Source of the DNA: Actinobacillus delphinicola
Lineage (GTDB): Bacteria > Pseudomonadota > Gammaproteobacteria > Enterobacterales > Pasteurellaceae
Length of the DNA stretch: 64,000 nucleotides
NCBI RefSeq assembly: GCF_900638385.1
Contig: NZ_LR134510.1
Coordinates: 124,001-188,000 of the forward strand
Reading direction: 5' to 3'
In this document: positions 20,885 to 30,377 of the stretch, in pieces
Layout of the letters: every line of letters begins with the position of its first letter
Position numbering within the stretch: position 1 is the stretch's first letter
The notes under the pieces: model-generated
The model's database searches: none
Seen by the model: only the letters and a program-made list of their open reading frames with translations
Told to the model about the DNA's origin: nothing
Position numbers and translations under genes: made by a program

Positions 20885-22318
20885 TTAATAGTGAGAACCT
20901 ACATAGGTAGATTCAGGAGCATAATCAGCGAATAACGAATATTCGCCTAAAAACGATAATTTAATACTACCAATTGGTCCATTACGTTGTTTACCAATAA
21001 TGATTTCGGCAATTCCTTTATCTTCAGAATCAGGATTATAAACCTCATCACGGTAAATAAACATAATTAAATCCGCATCTTGCTCAATCGCCCCAGATTC
21101 ACGCAGATCCGAGTTTACTGGTCGTTTATCTTGACGATTTTCCAAAGTACGGTTTAACTGTGATAAAGCAACAACTGGGACTTCTAACTCTTTGGCTAAT
21201 GCTTTTAATGAACGTGAAATTTCAGCAATTTCTAACGTACGATTTTCGGCGTAGCCAGGTACTCGCATTAATTGTAGATAATCTACCATAATCATACTTA
21301 ATCCGCCGTGCTCACGATAGACTCGACGTGCACGCGCTCGTAGTTCTGATGGCGTTAAGCCTGATGAATCATCAATATAAAGGTTTGGTGAATTATTTAC
21401 GATATTGATCGATTGCGATAATTTGGCAAAGTCTTCTGTTGTTAATTTACCCGTTCTTAAATTTTGTTGGTGAACTCGAGAAAGCCCCGCCAACATACGC
21501 ATCATAATTTGCTCGGCAGGCATTTCTAAACTAAAGACAAGAACAGGTTTATCCTGACTAAAGGCAATATTCTGACATAAATTCATTGCAAAGGTCGTTT
21601 TTCCCATTGAAGGACGTGCAGCAATGATGATCAAGTCTGATGGTTGTAAGCCCGCTGTTTTGCGGTTTAAATCTTTGAATCCCGTATCTAGCCCAGTCAC
21701 GGTTAAATCGCCAATACCCTCTCCATTCTCACCGTATTGTTTGTACAGAGCCTCAATACGATCGATAGTTTTACCTAAAATTGGCACGATATTTTCTGGA
21801 CCTTCATCGGACGTAGTGCGTTTTTCTGCAATCTCAAAAACTTTTGATTCCGCTTTATCCAAAATTTCTTTAACATCTTGCCCTTCAGGTGCGTAACATT
21901 GCTCGGCAATACTATGACTAGCAGCAAGCAATTCACGTAAAATCGCATTATCACGAACAATATCGGCATAAGCTTTAATATTGGCAAGGCGTGGCGTGTT
22001 ATTGGCAAGCTCAGCTAGGTACGCAAAGCCACCCACTTGTTCTTGTAGGTTTTTATTTTTTAGCGCATCATCCAATGTCAAAATATCAACTGGTTTATTC
22101 GCTTTAAAGAGTCGTTCAATTTCTTGGAAAATTAAGCGATGGGGATAGGTATAAAAATCTGTTTCAGATACGCGTTCTGACACCACATCCCAGTTCATAT
22201 TATTTTGTAAAATACTACCAAGAACCGCCTGTTCAGCTTCATTAGAATGGGGAACGGTTTGTGCTACCTGGGGAGAGGAAAAATCTTTTTTCCGTTGTGA
22301 TGGTGTTTTTTTGCTCAC
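20885..22318 (-). CDS. dnaB: Replicative DNA helicase
   Basis: 477 residues, hexameric 5'-3' helicase of the replication fork. The N-terminal helical collar (PHSNEAEQAVLGSILQ) binds primase, a linker follows, and the RecA-like domain has Walker A ARPSMGKTT near 233-241, Walker B MIMVDYLQLM near 340 and the DnaB motif SQLNRTLENRQDKRP. No intein. It is the first gene of the dnaB-alr-pgi run. The upstream gap holds a full intergenic palindrome. Confidence 0.98.
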   Translation of the reverse strand: MSKKTPSQRKKDFSSPQVAQTVPHSNEAEQAVLGSILQNNMNWDVVSERVSETDFYTYPHRLIFQEIERLFKANKPVDILTLDDALKNKNLQEQVGGFAYLAELANNTPRLANIKAYADIVRDNAILRELLAASHSIAEQCYAPEGQDVKEILDKAESKVFEIAEKRTTSDEGPENIVPILGKTIDRIEALYKQYGENGEGIGDLTVTGLDTGFKDLNRKTAGLQPSDLIIIAARPSMGKTTFAMNLCQNIAFSQDKPVLVFSLEMPAEQIMMRMLAGLSRVHQQNLRTGKLTTEDFAKLSQSINIVNNSPNLYIDDSSGLTPSELRARARRVYREHGGLSMIMVDYLQLMRVPGYAENRTLEIAEISRSLKALAKELEVPVVALSQLNRTLENRQDKRPVNSDLRESGAIEQDADLIMFIYRDEVYNPDSEDKGIAEIIIGKQRNGPIGSIKLSFLGEYSLFADYAPESTYVGSHY

Positions 22319-22410
22319 AATATATCCTAAATGCTTCTAAATAATGTGGGATATGATAGCCTAATTTGCAATATTATTTAATTGTTTTTTCTTACTATCC
22401 AAATGAAAAA

Positions 22411-22452
22411 CACGCCACGTTTTTCATAAATTTTTTTGAAAATCGTGGCGTG
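22411..22452. repeat. Intergenic palindrome family, full copy
   Basis: CACGCCACG and CGTGGCGTG arms with TTTTCAT and TTGAAAA inner parts around an AT centre. It lies between the fdhE stop and the dnaB start. Confidence 0.8.
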
Positions 22453-22478
22453 TATAATAAGAAAGTTTATTTTTTAAA

Positions 22479-23387
22479 CTATTCTTGGTCCATAAATAAA
22501 TATGGATTTAATCCACTACGAGAGTAACCTTTTTCGTCAGTTTTCATATCTAAGAAAATACTTGCAAGATCATCTGCTAAAATATCTAAATGCGGATCTT
22601 TTTCTTGATAGAAAATTTTAAGATAAGATTTACAGTCATCACAGGTTTCAGTACGAATTGGTGCAAATTCTTTATCGAACATGAAATAAGAAATTTTGCC
22701 AGTATGATCGCAGTTTGTACATTTTACACGTACTACGTTCCATTCTGTTTCACAAAGGGAACAATGTAAATAACGTAATCCCTGTTCACTCCCCATATGA
22801 ACAATACTTGCAGTTGGTGCTGAATGACATACTGGGCAATGTGTAAGATGCTGTCCATTTTCCATAATCGCACTATGTGGAATACTATTTGCAAGTAAAC
22901 GCCAATAAACCATTAAAGCAGCCCAAATAAATACCGCTTTATCACTGCTTACTGCAGAAAAATCTTCTTGCAGAAGTTTATCCGCTAATTCATTTAATTC
23001 TTTATCAGAGGTTTTTTCTAGACCTTCAATAGTCGCTAATAATGTTTCATTCGCTTCAACTTTCACTTCGGCAAGAATGTATTTAAACATATCTAGCCAA
23101 ATCGCATCACGCTTCCACGTACGAGCATCTAAAGGATAATGTGCTAACTGTTCAGAAGTAAGATCAAGTTCTTCCGTTAATGGAAATTCACGTAACGCTT
23201 TTTGTTGAGCAGCAACCAGTTTTGCAATAAATAATAGGTAATCTTTTAAAGGATGTGACTCTGCTAATTGCATTAAGCGTTCACGACGATGATTGTAAAG
23301 ATTTGTTAAATGAGGAAAAAGCAAAACAGGCTGCTGAAACTTATGCCCTGCTTTGATTTCCTCTGGAGATAAAATTTTAATACTCAT
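22479..23387 (-). CDS. fdhE: Formate dehydrogenase accessory protein
   Basis: 302 residues, cytoplasmic rubredoxin-like protein needed for maturation of respiratory formate dehydrogenases. Four paired-Cys elements are visible in the C-terminal half: CPVC, CSLC, CTNC and CDDC, which bind iron in E. coli FdhE. It is separated from fdnI by a strong hairpin, so it may be partly uncoupled from the structural genes. Start MSIKILSPEEIKAGH at 23387. Confidence 0.95.
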   Translation of the reverse strand: MSIKILSPEEIKAGHKFQQPVLLFPHLTNLYNHRRERLMQLAESHPLKDYLLFIAKLVAAQQKALREFPLTEELDLTSEQLAHYPLDARTWKRDAIWLDMFKYILAEVKVEANETLLATIEGLEKTSDKELNELADKLLQEDFSAVSSDKAVFIWAALMVYWRLLANSIPHSAIMENGQHLTHCPVCHSAPTASIVHMGSEQGLRYLHCSLCETEWNVVRVKCTNCDHTGKISYFMFDKEFAPIRTETCDDCKSYLKIFYQEKDPHLDILADDLASIFLDMKTDEKGYSRSGLNPYLFMDQE

Positions 23388-23410
23388 TCAGTTGTTCCTA
23401 TTGTTATAAC

Positions 23411-23440
23411 AAAAAGTGCGATAAGACCTATCGCACTTTT
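23411..23440 (-). terminator. Terminator of fdnGHI before fdhE
   Basis: AAAAGTGCGATA and TATCGCACTTTT form the stem; on the minus strand it is followed by five T. It would attenuate readthrough into fdhE. Confidence 0.8.
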
Positions 23441-23456
23441 GAGCATTATGATTATA

Positions 23457-24140
23457 TTATTGTTTTGCAGCTTTTGCTCGTTTTTCCAGATCTTTTTCTA
23501 AAACTGGACGAACAACTTCACGGTACCAACGTGGGTGATGTTTTTTAGCCCAACGTACAGTTACCCAGCCTTCTACCATGCCACGGATTGAGCCTTTAAC
23601 CCAGAACGCCATGTACATGTGTACCATAATACCTGTAAACAACATAAAGGCACTAAGTGAGTGAAGGAAAATCGCTACACGAATCACTGGAATTGAGAAA
23701 TAGTGTGAGAAATATTGTCTCCACATGATAATACCAGTAATTAATAAGGTAAACATTGCAAGGATTAATGTCCAGAACAATAATTTTTGTCCTAGGTTAT
23801 ATTTACCATTATCCGCTACATCGTGTTCATTCCCTTTTAGTACTTCTTTGATGTTTTTAAGCCATACTAAGTCGTTCTTTTCAGGAATGTTGTAACGCCA
23901 GTACATTGCACAAAGTAACAAGAATGATAAGAACATAATGATACCTGTGAATGGGTGTACAATACGTGCGATACGTGGGTTACCTAAAATTTCAGTTAAC
24001 CATGCGAAATCTGGGAAAAAGAAAGCTAAACCAGATAAACCAGTTAACGCAAAGCAGATAACTAATAGCCAGTGTCCCCAACGAGCAGACAATTTATGGC
24101 GTAAAATTCGTTGATCATTATCAATCTTAATCTTACTCAT
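23457..24140 (-). CDS. fdnI: Formate dehydrogenase cytochrome b556 subunit
   Basis: A 227-residue inner-membrane di-haem subunit with four membrane segments, ending in a basic tail. Conserved His residues suitable for haem ligation are in LRHKLSARWGHWL near 14-26, IVHPFTG near 60 and in the last two segments (FLHSLSAF, MVHMYMAFW). It passes electrons from FdnH to menaquinone. The ATG overlaps the fdnH stop (ATGA-type overlap at 24140), so translation is coupled. Confidence 0.95.
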   Translation of the reverse strand: MSKIKIDNDQRILRHKLSARWGHWLLVICFALTGLSGLAFFFPDFAWLTEILGNPRIARIVHPFTGIIMFLSFLLLCAMYWRYNIPEKNDLVWLKNIKEVLKGNEHDVADNGKYNLGQKLLFWTLILAMFTLLITGIIMWRQYFSHYFSIPVIRVAIFLHSLSAFMLFTGIMVHMYMAFWVKGSIRGMVEGWVTVRWAKKHHPRWYREVVRPVLEKDLEKRAKAAKQ

Positions 24141-25078
24141 TATTTATCTCCTTCATTACGTGGTTGTTTAACTTCTGTTTCATTGATGGTGCGATCATCT
24201 TCGTCTTCATCTTCATGCAACTCATCAGTGTTTGGACCGATTGCAACGTAGTGTGCGATTTCAGCTAACGCTAAACCACCGAATGCTACTGCAGCAACTG
24301 GTTTTAACAGATCTTTCCATAATTTCACGGTTGGTGAAATTTGTGGATCTTTTGGTAAATCAGAATAAAGTTCTGGTTTATCGCCGTGTGGTAATACGTA
24401 CATTACATGCGTACCGCCCACACCTTGTGGGTTATACAATTTCGCATTTGGATAGCCACGTGTTTTAAGATCTTCAATACGTTGATTTGCATATTCGATC
24501 ATATCCGCTTTGCTACCAAAGTGAATTGCACCTGTTGTACAAGTTTTTGCACACGCAGGTTCTTGACCAACAAGAACACGATCTACACAAAGTGTACATT
24601 TATAAACACGGTTATCTTTTGGATTCATACGTGGAACATTGAATGGACATCCTGCGATACAGTATCCACAACCGATACATTTATCAGATTGGAAATCCAC
24701 AATACCGTTTACGTATTGGATAATCGCACCTGGTGCTGGACAAGCTTTTAAACAGCCTGGATCTGCACAGTGCATACAACCCGCTTTACGAATTAACCAT
24801 TCAAAACGACCATTTTCTTCAACTTCGTTGAATTTCATAACAGTCCATTGTTCCGCACTGGTATCAAATGGGTTGTTATAGGTACCATTACAGGTACCTG
24901 GTTCTGTACGAAGATCGTTCCATTCTGAGCAAGCAACTTGACACGCTTTACAACCGATACAAGCACTTACATCAATAAGTTTTGCCACTTCCACTTGGTG
25001 TTTACGAGCATGTGGTGGTGGAGTAATTCCAGAAGTAGCAGACGCTCGAATAATATCTTGAGATTGAACTGTACTCAT
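24140..25078 (-). CDS. fdnH: Formate dehydrogenase iron-sulfur subunit
   Basis: 312 residues with four ferredoxin-type cysteine clusters: [35 protein letters not shown] and CTLCVDR...CAKTC. A single C-terminal membrane helix (about residues 262-285) anchors it, and an acidic tail follows. It carries electrons from FdnG to the cytochrome b subunit on the periplasmic face. It begins three bases after the fdnG stop. Confidence 0.97.
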   Translation of the reverse strand: MSTVQSQDIIRASATSGITPPPHARKHQVEVAKLIDVSACIGCKACQVACSEWNDLRTEPGTCNGTYNNPFDTSAEQWTVMKFNEVEENGRFEWLIRKAGCMHCADPGCLKACPAPGAIIQYVNGIVDFQSDKCIGCGYCIAGCPFNVPRMNPKDNRVYKCTLCVDRVLVGQEPACAKTCTTGAIHFGSKADMIEYANQRIEDLKTRGYPNAKLYNPQGVGGTHVMYVLPHGDKPELYSDLPKDPQISPTVKLWKDLLKPVAAVAFGGLALAEIAHYVAIGPNTDELHEDEDEDDRTINETEVKQPRNEGDK

Positions 25079-25081
25079 TGG

Positions 25082-28000
25082 TTAGCCCTCTACTTTCTCG
25101 ATGTTAACAAGGAATGCTTTATATTCCGGAGTTTGCGTATTCGCATCCCCAACTGATGGGGTAAGTGTATTAGCAATAAAGCCTTTCTTACCTACAGTAT
25201 TAAAGCTCCAAGGTGTCGGAATACCAATTTGATGTACGAGCATGCCATTTACATGTAATGGACGTAAACGTTTGGTTACAACTGCAACCCCTTTCATAAA
25301 GCCACGTTTAGACATAACTTTAACTTTATCACCTTCTTTGATGCCTTTTTCTTTCGCAAGATCAGCACCTACTTCCACGAATTGTTGTGGTTGGCAGATT
25401 ACGTTAAGTAATGCTTGTCCAGTCCAGCAGTGGAATAATTCAGTGATACCGTAAGTTGTCGCCGCATATGGGAAATCTTTCGCTGTACCAAATGAATCTT
25501 TATCTGTTGGTAATACACGTACAACCGGATTATGAATAACATTCGGATGTAATGGGTTTGTACCAATTGGTGTTTCCATCGGTTCATAGTGTTCAGGCAT
25601 CGGACCATCATTAATACGATTCAATGCAAATAACGCACCTGCACCATCTGGTTGCATGATGAATGGCATTGTTGGTGTATTTGGTGGCGCATTACCGAAG
25701 TCAGCCACGTCAATATAGTTCCAGTTAGTACCATTCCAACGTACTAATTGACGATCTGCATTCCATGGTTTACCTGCTAAGTCAGCACTTGCACGGTTAT
25801 AAAGGATACGACGGTTTAGAGGCCATGCGAAAGACCAACCTAAGGTATTACCTAAACCAGATGGGTCTGCGTTATCACGGTTTTCCATTTGGTTACCTTT
25901 TTCAGTCCATTGACCAGTATAGATCCAGCAACCTGCCATGGTTGTACCGTCATCACGTAAATGACCGAATGTAGAAAGAAGTTGACCTTTTTTAGCAATA
26001 AGTTTGCCGTTTTTGTCGTAAAGATCTTCTAACGCATAACCATTGTTTTCTTTTGCAAGTTCATGTGCAGTTGGACGTAATGGGTTTTCATAGTTCCATT
26101 GCATTGCTTGGAAGCTTTCTAAACCTTTACCACCTTCTTTACGGTAAAGATCTAACATTTTCGCACGGATTAATGAAAGAATTTCGTTATCAGTTTTTGC
26201 TTCATATGGTGGTTGAACAGCTTTATAGTGCCATTGTAACCAACGACCAGAGTTAGCAATAGAACCATCTTCTTCCGCAAAACAGGTTGTTGGTAAGCGG
26301 AATACTTCAGTTTTGATATCTGCTGGTGTTACGTCATTCATTTCACCGTGATTTTGCCAGAAATCAGAAGTAGAAGTTTTAATTGGATCCATAACAATAA
26401 GGAATTTCAAGTTTTGGAATGCCTTACTTGTTTTGTTTTTGTTTGGTAATGATGCTAATGCATTCATACCTTGGCAAATATAACCATTTACTTTACCGTG
26501 ATACATTAGATCAATAAAACGATCTGGATCGTATGCTTGATCACGTTTTGGTAAGAAATCAAAACCATATTGGTTATCTGCTGTCGCATTATCACCATAG
26601 AATGCTTTTAATAAGCTCACCATGAATTTTGGTGTATTTTTCCAATAGTTAACTTGACCAATACCTAAAGTTACAGGTGTAGTACGAGTTAAGAATGTTT
26701 TTAAATCTGTATCTTGATCGATTGGTAATTTTAAGTACGCAGGTAATGTGTGAGGGTATAAACCTAAGTCAGTTGTACCTTGTACGTTTGAGTGTCCACG
26801 TAATGCGTTAACACCACCACCAGCCATACCGATGTTACCAAGAAGTAATTGGATCATCGCGATAGAACGGATGTTTTGTACACCAACAGTATGTTGAGTC
26901 CAACCTAATGCATACATAAAGGTTGTAGTTTTGTCTGGTGCAGAAGTTTCACCGATTGTTTCGCAGAATAATTGGAAATCTTTCGCTGGAACACCAGTGA
27001 TACGTTCAACCATTTCTGGAGTATAACGATCTACGTGTTTACGTAATAAATTGATTACACAACGTGGGTTTTGCATAGTCATATCACGGATTGGATTACC
27101 GCTTGCATCTAATTGATAAGTCCAAGTAGATTTATCATAGTGACGTGTATGGTCATCATAACCTGTGAAGTAACCATCTTTAAAATCAAAACCATCGTTG
27201 ATTAAGAAAGTCGCATTGGTATAGTTTTTAACATATTCATGTTGAATTTTGTCATTTTTTAATAACCAACGGATTGCACCCATTAAGAATGCGATATCGG
27301 TACCAACACGAAGTGGGATGTAATGGTCAGCTACTGCAGCACTACGGTTAAAACGTGGGTCGATTGCAATATATTTTGCTTTACTTTGTTTTTTCGCTTC
27401 AACAACCCATTTAAAACCAACCGGGTGACATTCAGCAGGGTTAGAACCCATGGTAACCACAACGTTTGCGTTTTTGATATCAACCCAGTGGTTAGTCATT
27501 GCACCACGACCAAAACTTGGCGCTAATGCAGCAACAGTTGGTGCGTGACAGGTACTACCTTGGTTATCAATAACAACCATACCTAATGCACGACCCCATT
27601 TGTGAGTCAACCAACAAGTTTCGTTACTTGCTGCGGATGCACAAAGCATACCTGTTGTTACCCAACGGTTTACAGTGGTACCTTCTGCATTTTTTTCTTG
27701 GAAGTTTGCATCACGGTCATCTTTCATTAAACGAGCAATGCGGTTAATTGCTTCATCCCAAGAAATACGAACCCATTTATCAGAACCTGGCGCACGATAT
27801 TCAGGATATTGAACACGATTCGGGCTATTTACGAAGTCTAATGCACCCGCACCACGTGGACAAAGTGAACCACGGCTAACTGGATGATCCGGATCCCCTT
27901 CAATATGAATAAGTTTTGTACGGTCGTTGATAGAGCTATCACCTAAGGTGTACATCAACATACCACAACCCACTGCACAGTATGTACAGGTTTGACGTGT

Positions 28001-28135
28001 TTCTTTTGCACGGATAAGTTTATTTTCGCGCGGGGCGGCAAGTGCTGCAACTGGTGCGAAACCAAGTAAAGCAACAGACGTTCCTGCCATACCACCAGCA
28101 CAGATCTTAAAGAACTTTCTTCTAGTGACCTGCAT
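25082..28135 (-). CDS. fdnG: Formate dehydrogenase major subunit, Cys form
   Basis: A 1017-residue molybdenum-bis-MGD enzyme oxidising formate in the periplasm. A twin-arginine signal (TRRKFFK, residues 4-10) is followed by a hydrophobic stretch to ~34. The [4Fe-4S] ligands lie in CTYCAVGCGML near 50-60 and the nearby SLCPRGAG. The active-site position, residue 196 in GSTCHAPTV, is a plain TGT Cys codon where E. coli FdnG has selenocysteine at the same number. Molybdopterin-binding motifs and the C-terminal cofactor domain are intact. Start preceded by AAGGAG. First gene of fdnGHI; fdhD diverges from it. Confidence 0.96.
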   Translation of the reverse strand: MQVTRRKFFKICAGGMAGTSVALLGFAPVAALAAPRENKLIRAKETRQTCTYCAVGCGMLMYTLGDSSINDRTKLIHIEGDPDHPVSRGSLCPRGAGALDFVNSPNRVQYPEYRAPGSDKWVRISWDEAINRIARLMKDDRDANFQEKNAEGTTVNRWVTTGMLCASAASNETCWLTHKWGRALGMVVIDNQGSTCHAPTVAALAPSFGRGAMTNHWVDIKNANVVVTMGSNPAECHPVGFKWVVEAKKQSKAKYIAIDPRFNRSAAVADHYIPLRVGTDIAFLMGAIRWLLKNDKIQHEYVKNYTNATFLINDGFDFKDGYFTGYDDHTRHYDKSTWTYQLDASGNPIRDMTMQNPRCVINLLRKHVDRYTPEMVERITGVPAKDFQLFCETIGETSAPDKTTTFMYALGWTQHTVGVQNIRSIAMIQLLLGNIGMAGGGVNALRGHSNVQGTTDLGLYPHTLPAYLKLPIDQDTDLKTFLTRTTPVTLGIGQVNYWKNTPKFMVSLLKAFYGDNATADNQYGFDFLPKRDQAYDPDRFIDLMYHGKVNGYICQGMNALASLPNKNKTSKAFQNLKFLIVMDPIKTSTSDFWQNHGEMNDVTPADIKTEVFRLPTTCFAEEDGSIANSGRWLQWHYKAVQPPYEAKTDNEILSLIRAKMLDLYRKEGGKGLESFQAMQWNYENPLRPTAHELAKENNGYALEDLYDKNGKLIAKKGQLLSTFGHLRDDGTTMAGCWIYTGQWTEKGNQMENRDNADPSGLGNTLGWSFAWPLNRRILYNRASADLAGKPWNADRQLVRWNGTNWNYIDVADFGNAPPNTPTMPFIMQPDGAGALFALNRINDGPMPEHYEPMETPIGTNPLHPNVIHNPVVRVLPTDKDSFGTAKDFPYAATTYGITELFHCWTGQALLNVICQPQQFVEVGADLAKEKGIKEGDKVKVMSKRGFMKGVAVVTKRLRPLHVNGMLVHQIGIPTPWSFNTVGKKGFIANTLTPSVGDANTQTPEYKAFLVNIEKVEG

Positions 28136-28290
28136 TCGATACTCCTTAACGCAAATTTAACATTGCGTTTCCATTCGTAGATTTCTGTTAAGTAAAATGT
28201 TAAAAAATAAATCAAACTAGTATTCTTGTGAAAATAAATAATTCCACAAATTTATCGCAAGTATGATACCCTTTTATCAAAATAAAATTA

Positions 28291-29142
28291 ATGACTAATG
28301 GGGGCAAAACCTTGATCTCGATCACTAAACGGGAACTTATTTCTTTCAAAGTATTAACAAACTCTTTACAAAATACGAATAATTCTCATCCCTCTTATCA
28401 GTTAGTAGAACAAAGCGACAATATTGCTCAAGAAATACCTGTTGCTTTAATATACAACGACATCGCTCACACGGTTATGATGTGTTCACCTTCTGATCTT
28501 GAAGATTTCGCTATTGGTTTTTCTTTAACGGAGAACATTATTCAATCACCAAAAGAAATTTACGGTATTGATATTGAAGAAACATGCCAAGGCATTGAAA
28601 TTAATATTGAACTGGCTACACGTTGTTTTGTAAATTTAAAAGAACGTCGTCGTAGTTTAACTGGTCGTACTGGATGTGGTATTTGTGGAACCGAACGCTT
28701 ACAACAAGTTTTAAAACCACTCACCCCACTACCCCATAACGATAAACTTAATCTGACGTTGCTCAATCACTGTCTTGAAATCTTTAATCAAAAACAAATT
28801 ATGCGTGAAGCAACGGGCGCTACCCATGCGGCTGCCTTTTTTACACTTAATGGGGAATTTCTTGCCATTCGTGAAGATATCGGTCGTCATATCGCATTAG
28901 ATAAACTTCTTGGTTGGCATGCCCGAAATGGTTCACCGCAAGGATTTATTCTTGTGAGTAGCCGTGCAAGTTATGAAATGGTTCAAAAAGCAGCAAGTTG
29001 CGGCATTGAAATTTTAGTCGCAATGTCTGCAGCTACAGAACTCGCTATTGATGTAGCCAAAAAAGCAAATTTAACACTCATTGGATTTGCCCGCCCTTAC
29101 AGAGCTAGCATTTATACTGGCGAGGAACGTTGTTCTTTTTAA
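28291..29142 (+). CDS. fdhD: Formate dehydrogenase sulfurtransferase
   Basis: A 283-residue protein that passes sulfur from IscS to the molybdenum cofactor so that formate dehydrogenase becomes active. The conserved RTGCGICG motif near 125-132 holds both catalytic Cys residues; EDIGRHIALDKLLG and SSRASYEMVQKAA are also family signatures. The ATG at 28291 has no obvious ribosome site; an in-frame TTG at 28312 follows GGGGGC and could be the true start. It is divergent from fdnG, which it serves. Confidence 0.96.
   Translation: MTNGGKTLISITKRELISFKVLTNSLQNTNNSHPSYQLVEQSDNIAQEIPVALIYNDIAHTVMMCSPSDLEDFAIGFSLTENIIQSPKEIYGIDIEETCQGIEINIELATRCFVNLKERRRSLTGRTGCGICGTERLQQVLKPLTPLPHNDKLNLTLLNHCLEIFNQKQIMREATGATHAAAFFTLNGEFLAIREDIGRHIALDKLLGWHARNGSPQGFILVSSRASYEMVQKAASCGIEILVAMSAATELAIDVAKKANLTLIGFARPYRASIYTGEERCSF
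28312..28325. promoter_or_regulatory. FNR-like site between fdnG and fdhD
   Basis: TTGATCTCGATCAC matches the FNR consensus TTGAT-N4-ATCAA at 9 of 10 fixed positions. On the minus strand its centre lies about 50 bases before a TATCAT -10-like element at 28264-28269, a class I spacing for fdnG. It falls within the first codons annotated for fdhD, so it is provisional. Confidence 0.4.
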
Positions 29143-29144
29143 AG

Positions 29145-29174
29145 CACGCCCCAATTTTCGGAAAATATTTATAA
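29145..29174. repeat. Intergenic palindrome family, half copy
   Basis: CACGCCCCAATTTTCGGAAA followed by an AT centre, no right arm. It begins three bases after the fdhD stop. Confidence 0.65.
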
Positions 29175-29206
29175 AAAAACCTGACATATAATAGTCAGGT
29201 TTTTTA
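29173..29206. terminator. Terminator between fdhD and the DUF305 gene
   Basis: AAAAAACCTGAC and GTCAGGTTTTTT stem; T runs on both strands between converging genes. Confidence 0.9.
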
Positions 29207-29237
29207 ATTAACATTTTATTTACAAACTGTTAATGAA

Positions 29238-30104
29238 TTATTCTTGTACGCCGTGTTTACCAAGCCATACATGCATTTGTTTAATTTGTGCAGTTTGAGA
29301 TTTAATGATACTTGTTGCTAAAGCACGCATTTGTGGATTTTTACCATATTCCAATTCTACTTTAGCCATATCTACTGCACCAACGTGATGTGGGAGCATA
29401 CCTGCTGCGAAAGCGATATCTGGATTATTGTATGCCATACCTTTCATCATGCCTGCATCCATTTTTTCCATGCCTACTTTAAGTTCTTGGTGCATTTTAA
29501 CACTCACATCGCTTGATTTTTGAGAAGCTAATGCTTTGTGTTTTTTAAGCCAATGGTGCATTTCTTTGATTTCTTTTTTCTGAGCGGCAATGATGTTTTT
29601 TGCTAAAGCACGCATTTCTGGATCTTTACCAAAGCGTAATTCAACTTTAGCCATATCTACTGCACCAACGTGGTGTGGAAGCATACCTGCTGCGAAAGCA
29701 TAGTCTGGATTATTGTAAGCCATCCCTTTCGCCATACGAGTTTCCATTTTTTTCATGCCCGCATCTAATTTTTTATGCATTACTGCGTCCATTTTACTTT
29801 CAACAGCGTGTGCAGCAGATTTAGCAGTATCTTCCGCTTTAGTTACGGCACTTTTTGCTACTTTTTCTGTTTTAGATGCAACATCTTTTGCAGCTACTTC
29901 AGTTTTCATAGCCATATCTTTTGCGACAGCTTCAGTTTTTGAAGCCGCATCTTTTGCAGTAGAGGCAACTTGATGAACAGCTGAATCAGTCGCTGCAGTA
30001 ACGGATGATGCAAAGCTTGAAAGAGTTGAATCCGCTTGAGCGGTACCTGAAAATGCTGCTAATACTACTGCAGCACTTGTAGCCATAATCATTTTTGCTT
30101 TCAT
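29238..30104 (-). CDS. Tandem DUF305 periplasmic protein with helical-repeat N-terminus
   Basis: 288 residues with a signal peptide ending SGTAQA (about 24). Residues ~30-110 are degenerate Ala/Lys helical repeats (KDAASKTEAVAKDMAMKTE) like those of the lipoprotein at 12135. Two copies of a DUF305 domain follow, each with AYNNPDYAFAAGMLPHHVGA or a close variant, then MAKVEL and a MHHWLKKH or MHVWLGKH helix. The His- and Met-rich faces suggest metal binding, and DUF305 proteins often sit in copper or metal loci. It diverges from the copZ/copA unit across a 273-base gap with a CueR-like operator, which supports a copper role. Function not proven. Confidence 0.85.
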   Translation of the reverse strand: MKAKMIMATSAAVVLAAFSGTAQADSTLSSFASSVTAATDSAVHQVASTAKDAASKTEAVAKDMAMKTEVAAKDVASKTEKVAKSAVTKAEDTAKSAAHAVESKMDAVMHKKLDAGMKKMETRMAKGMAYNNPDYAFAAGMLPHHVGAVDMAKVELRFGKDPEMRALAKNIIAAQKKEIKEMHHWLKKHKALASQKSSDVSVKMHQELKVGMEKMDAGMMKGMAYNNPDIAFAAGMLPHHVGAVDMAKVELEYGKNPQMRALATSIIKSQTAQIKQMHVWLGKHGVQE

Positions 30105-30261
30105 ATATGCTCCTTAAATAATAGAAAAATAAAAGCAACGAAAAAATACACCTGATTTTTTTTGCTTGCAATAAGAATTAATCAATATCGTTTACTTTTT
30201 TGATTTTTAGTTTATTTTTTATACAGTTAAACTTATTCCGTTTTTTCCTCGTTTTCAGCTA

Positions 30262-30292
30262 TTGACTTTAACCTAATGTCAAGGTTTATACT
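30262..30292 (+). promoter_or_regulatory. CueR/MerR-type promoter of copZ-copA
   Basis: TTGACT and TATACT are separated by 19 bases, the over-long spacer typical of MerR-family activated promoters, and the spacer holds the dyad AACCT-N7-AGGTT. It lies about 85 bases before the tandem-HMA gene. No MerR-family gene is present in the window. Confidence 0.75.
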
Positions 30293-30377
30293 CCAACACA
30301 TCTAGACGAGAAGGTCGTTTATTTATGACCTGTCTTTACAATTCACAATAAATATCACACTGGTTAAGGAGTAAATT

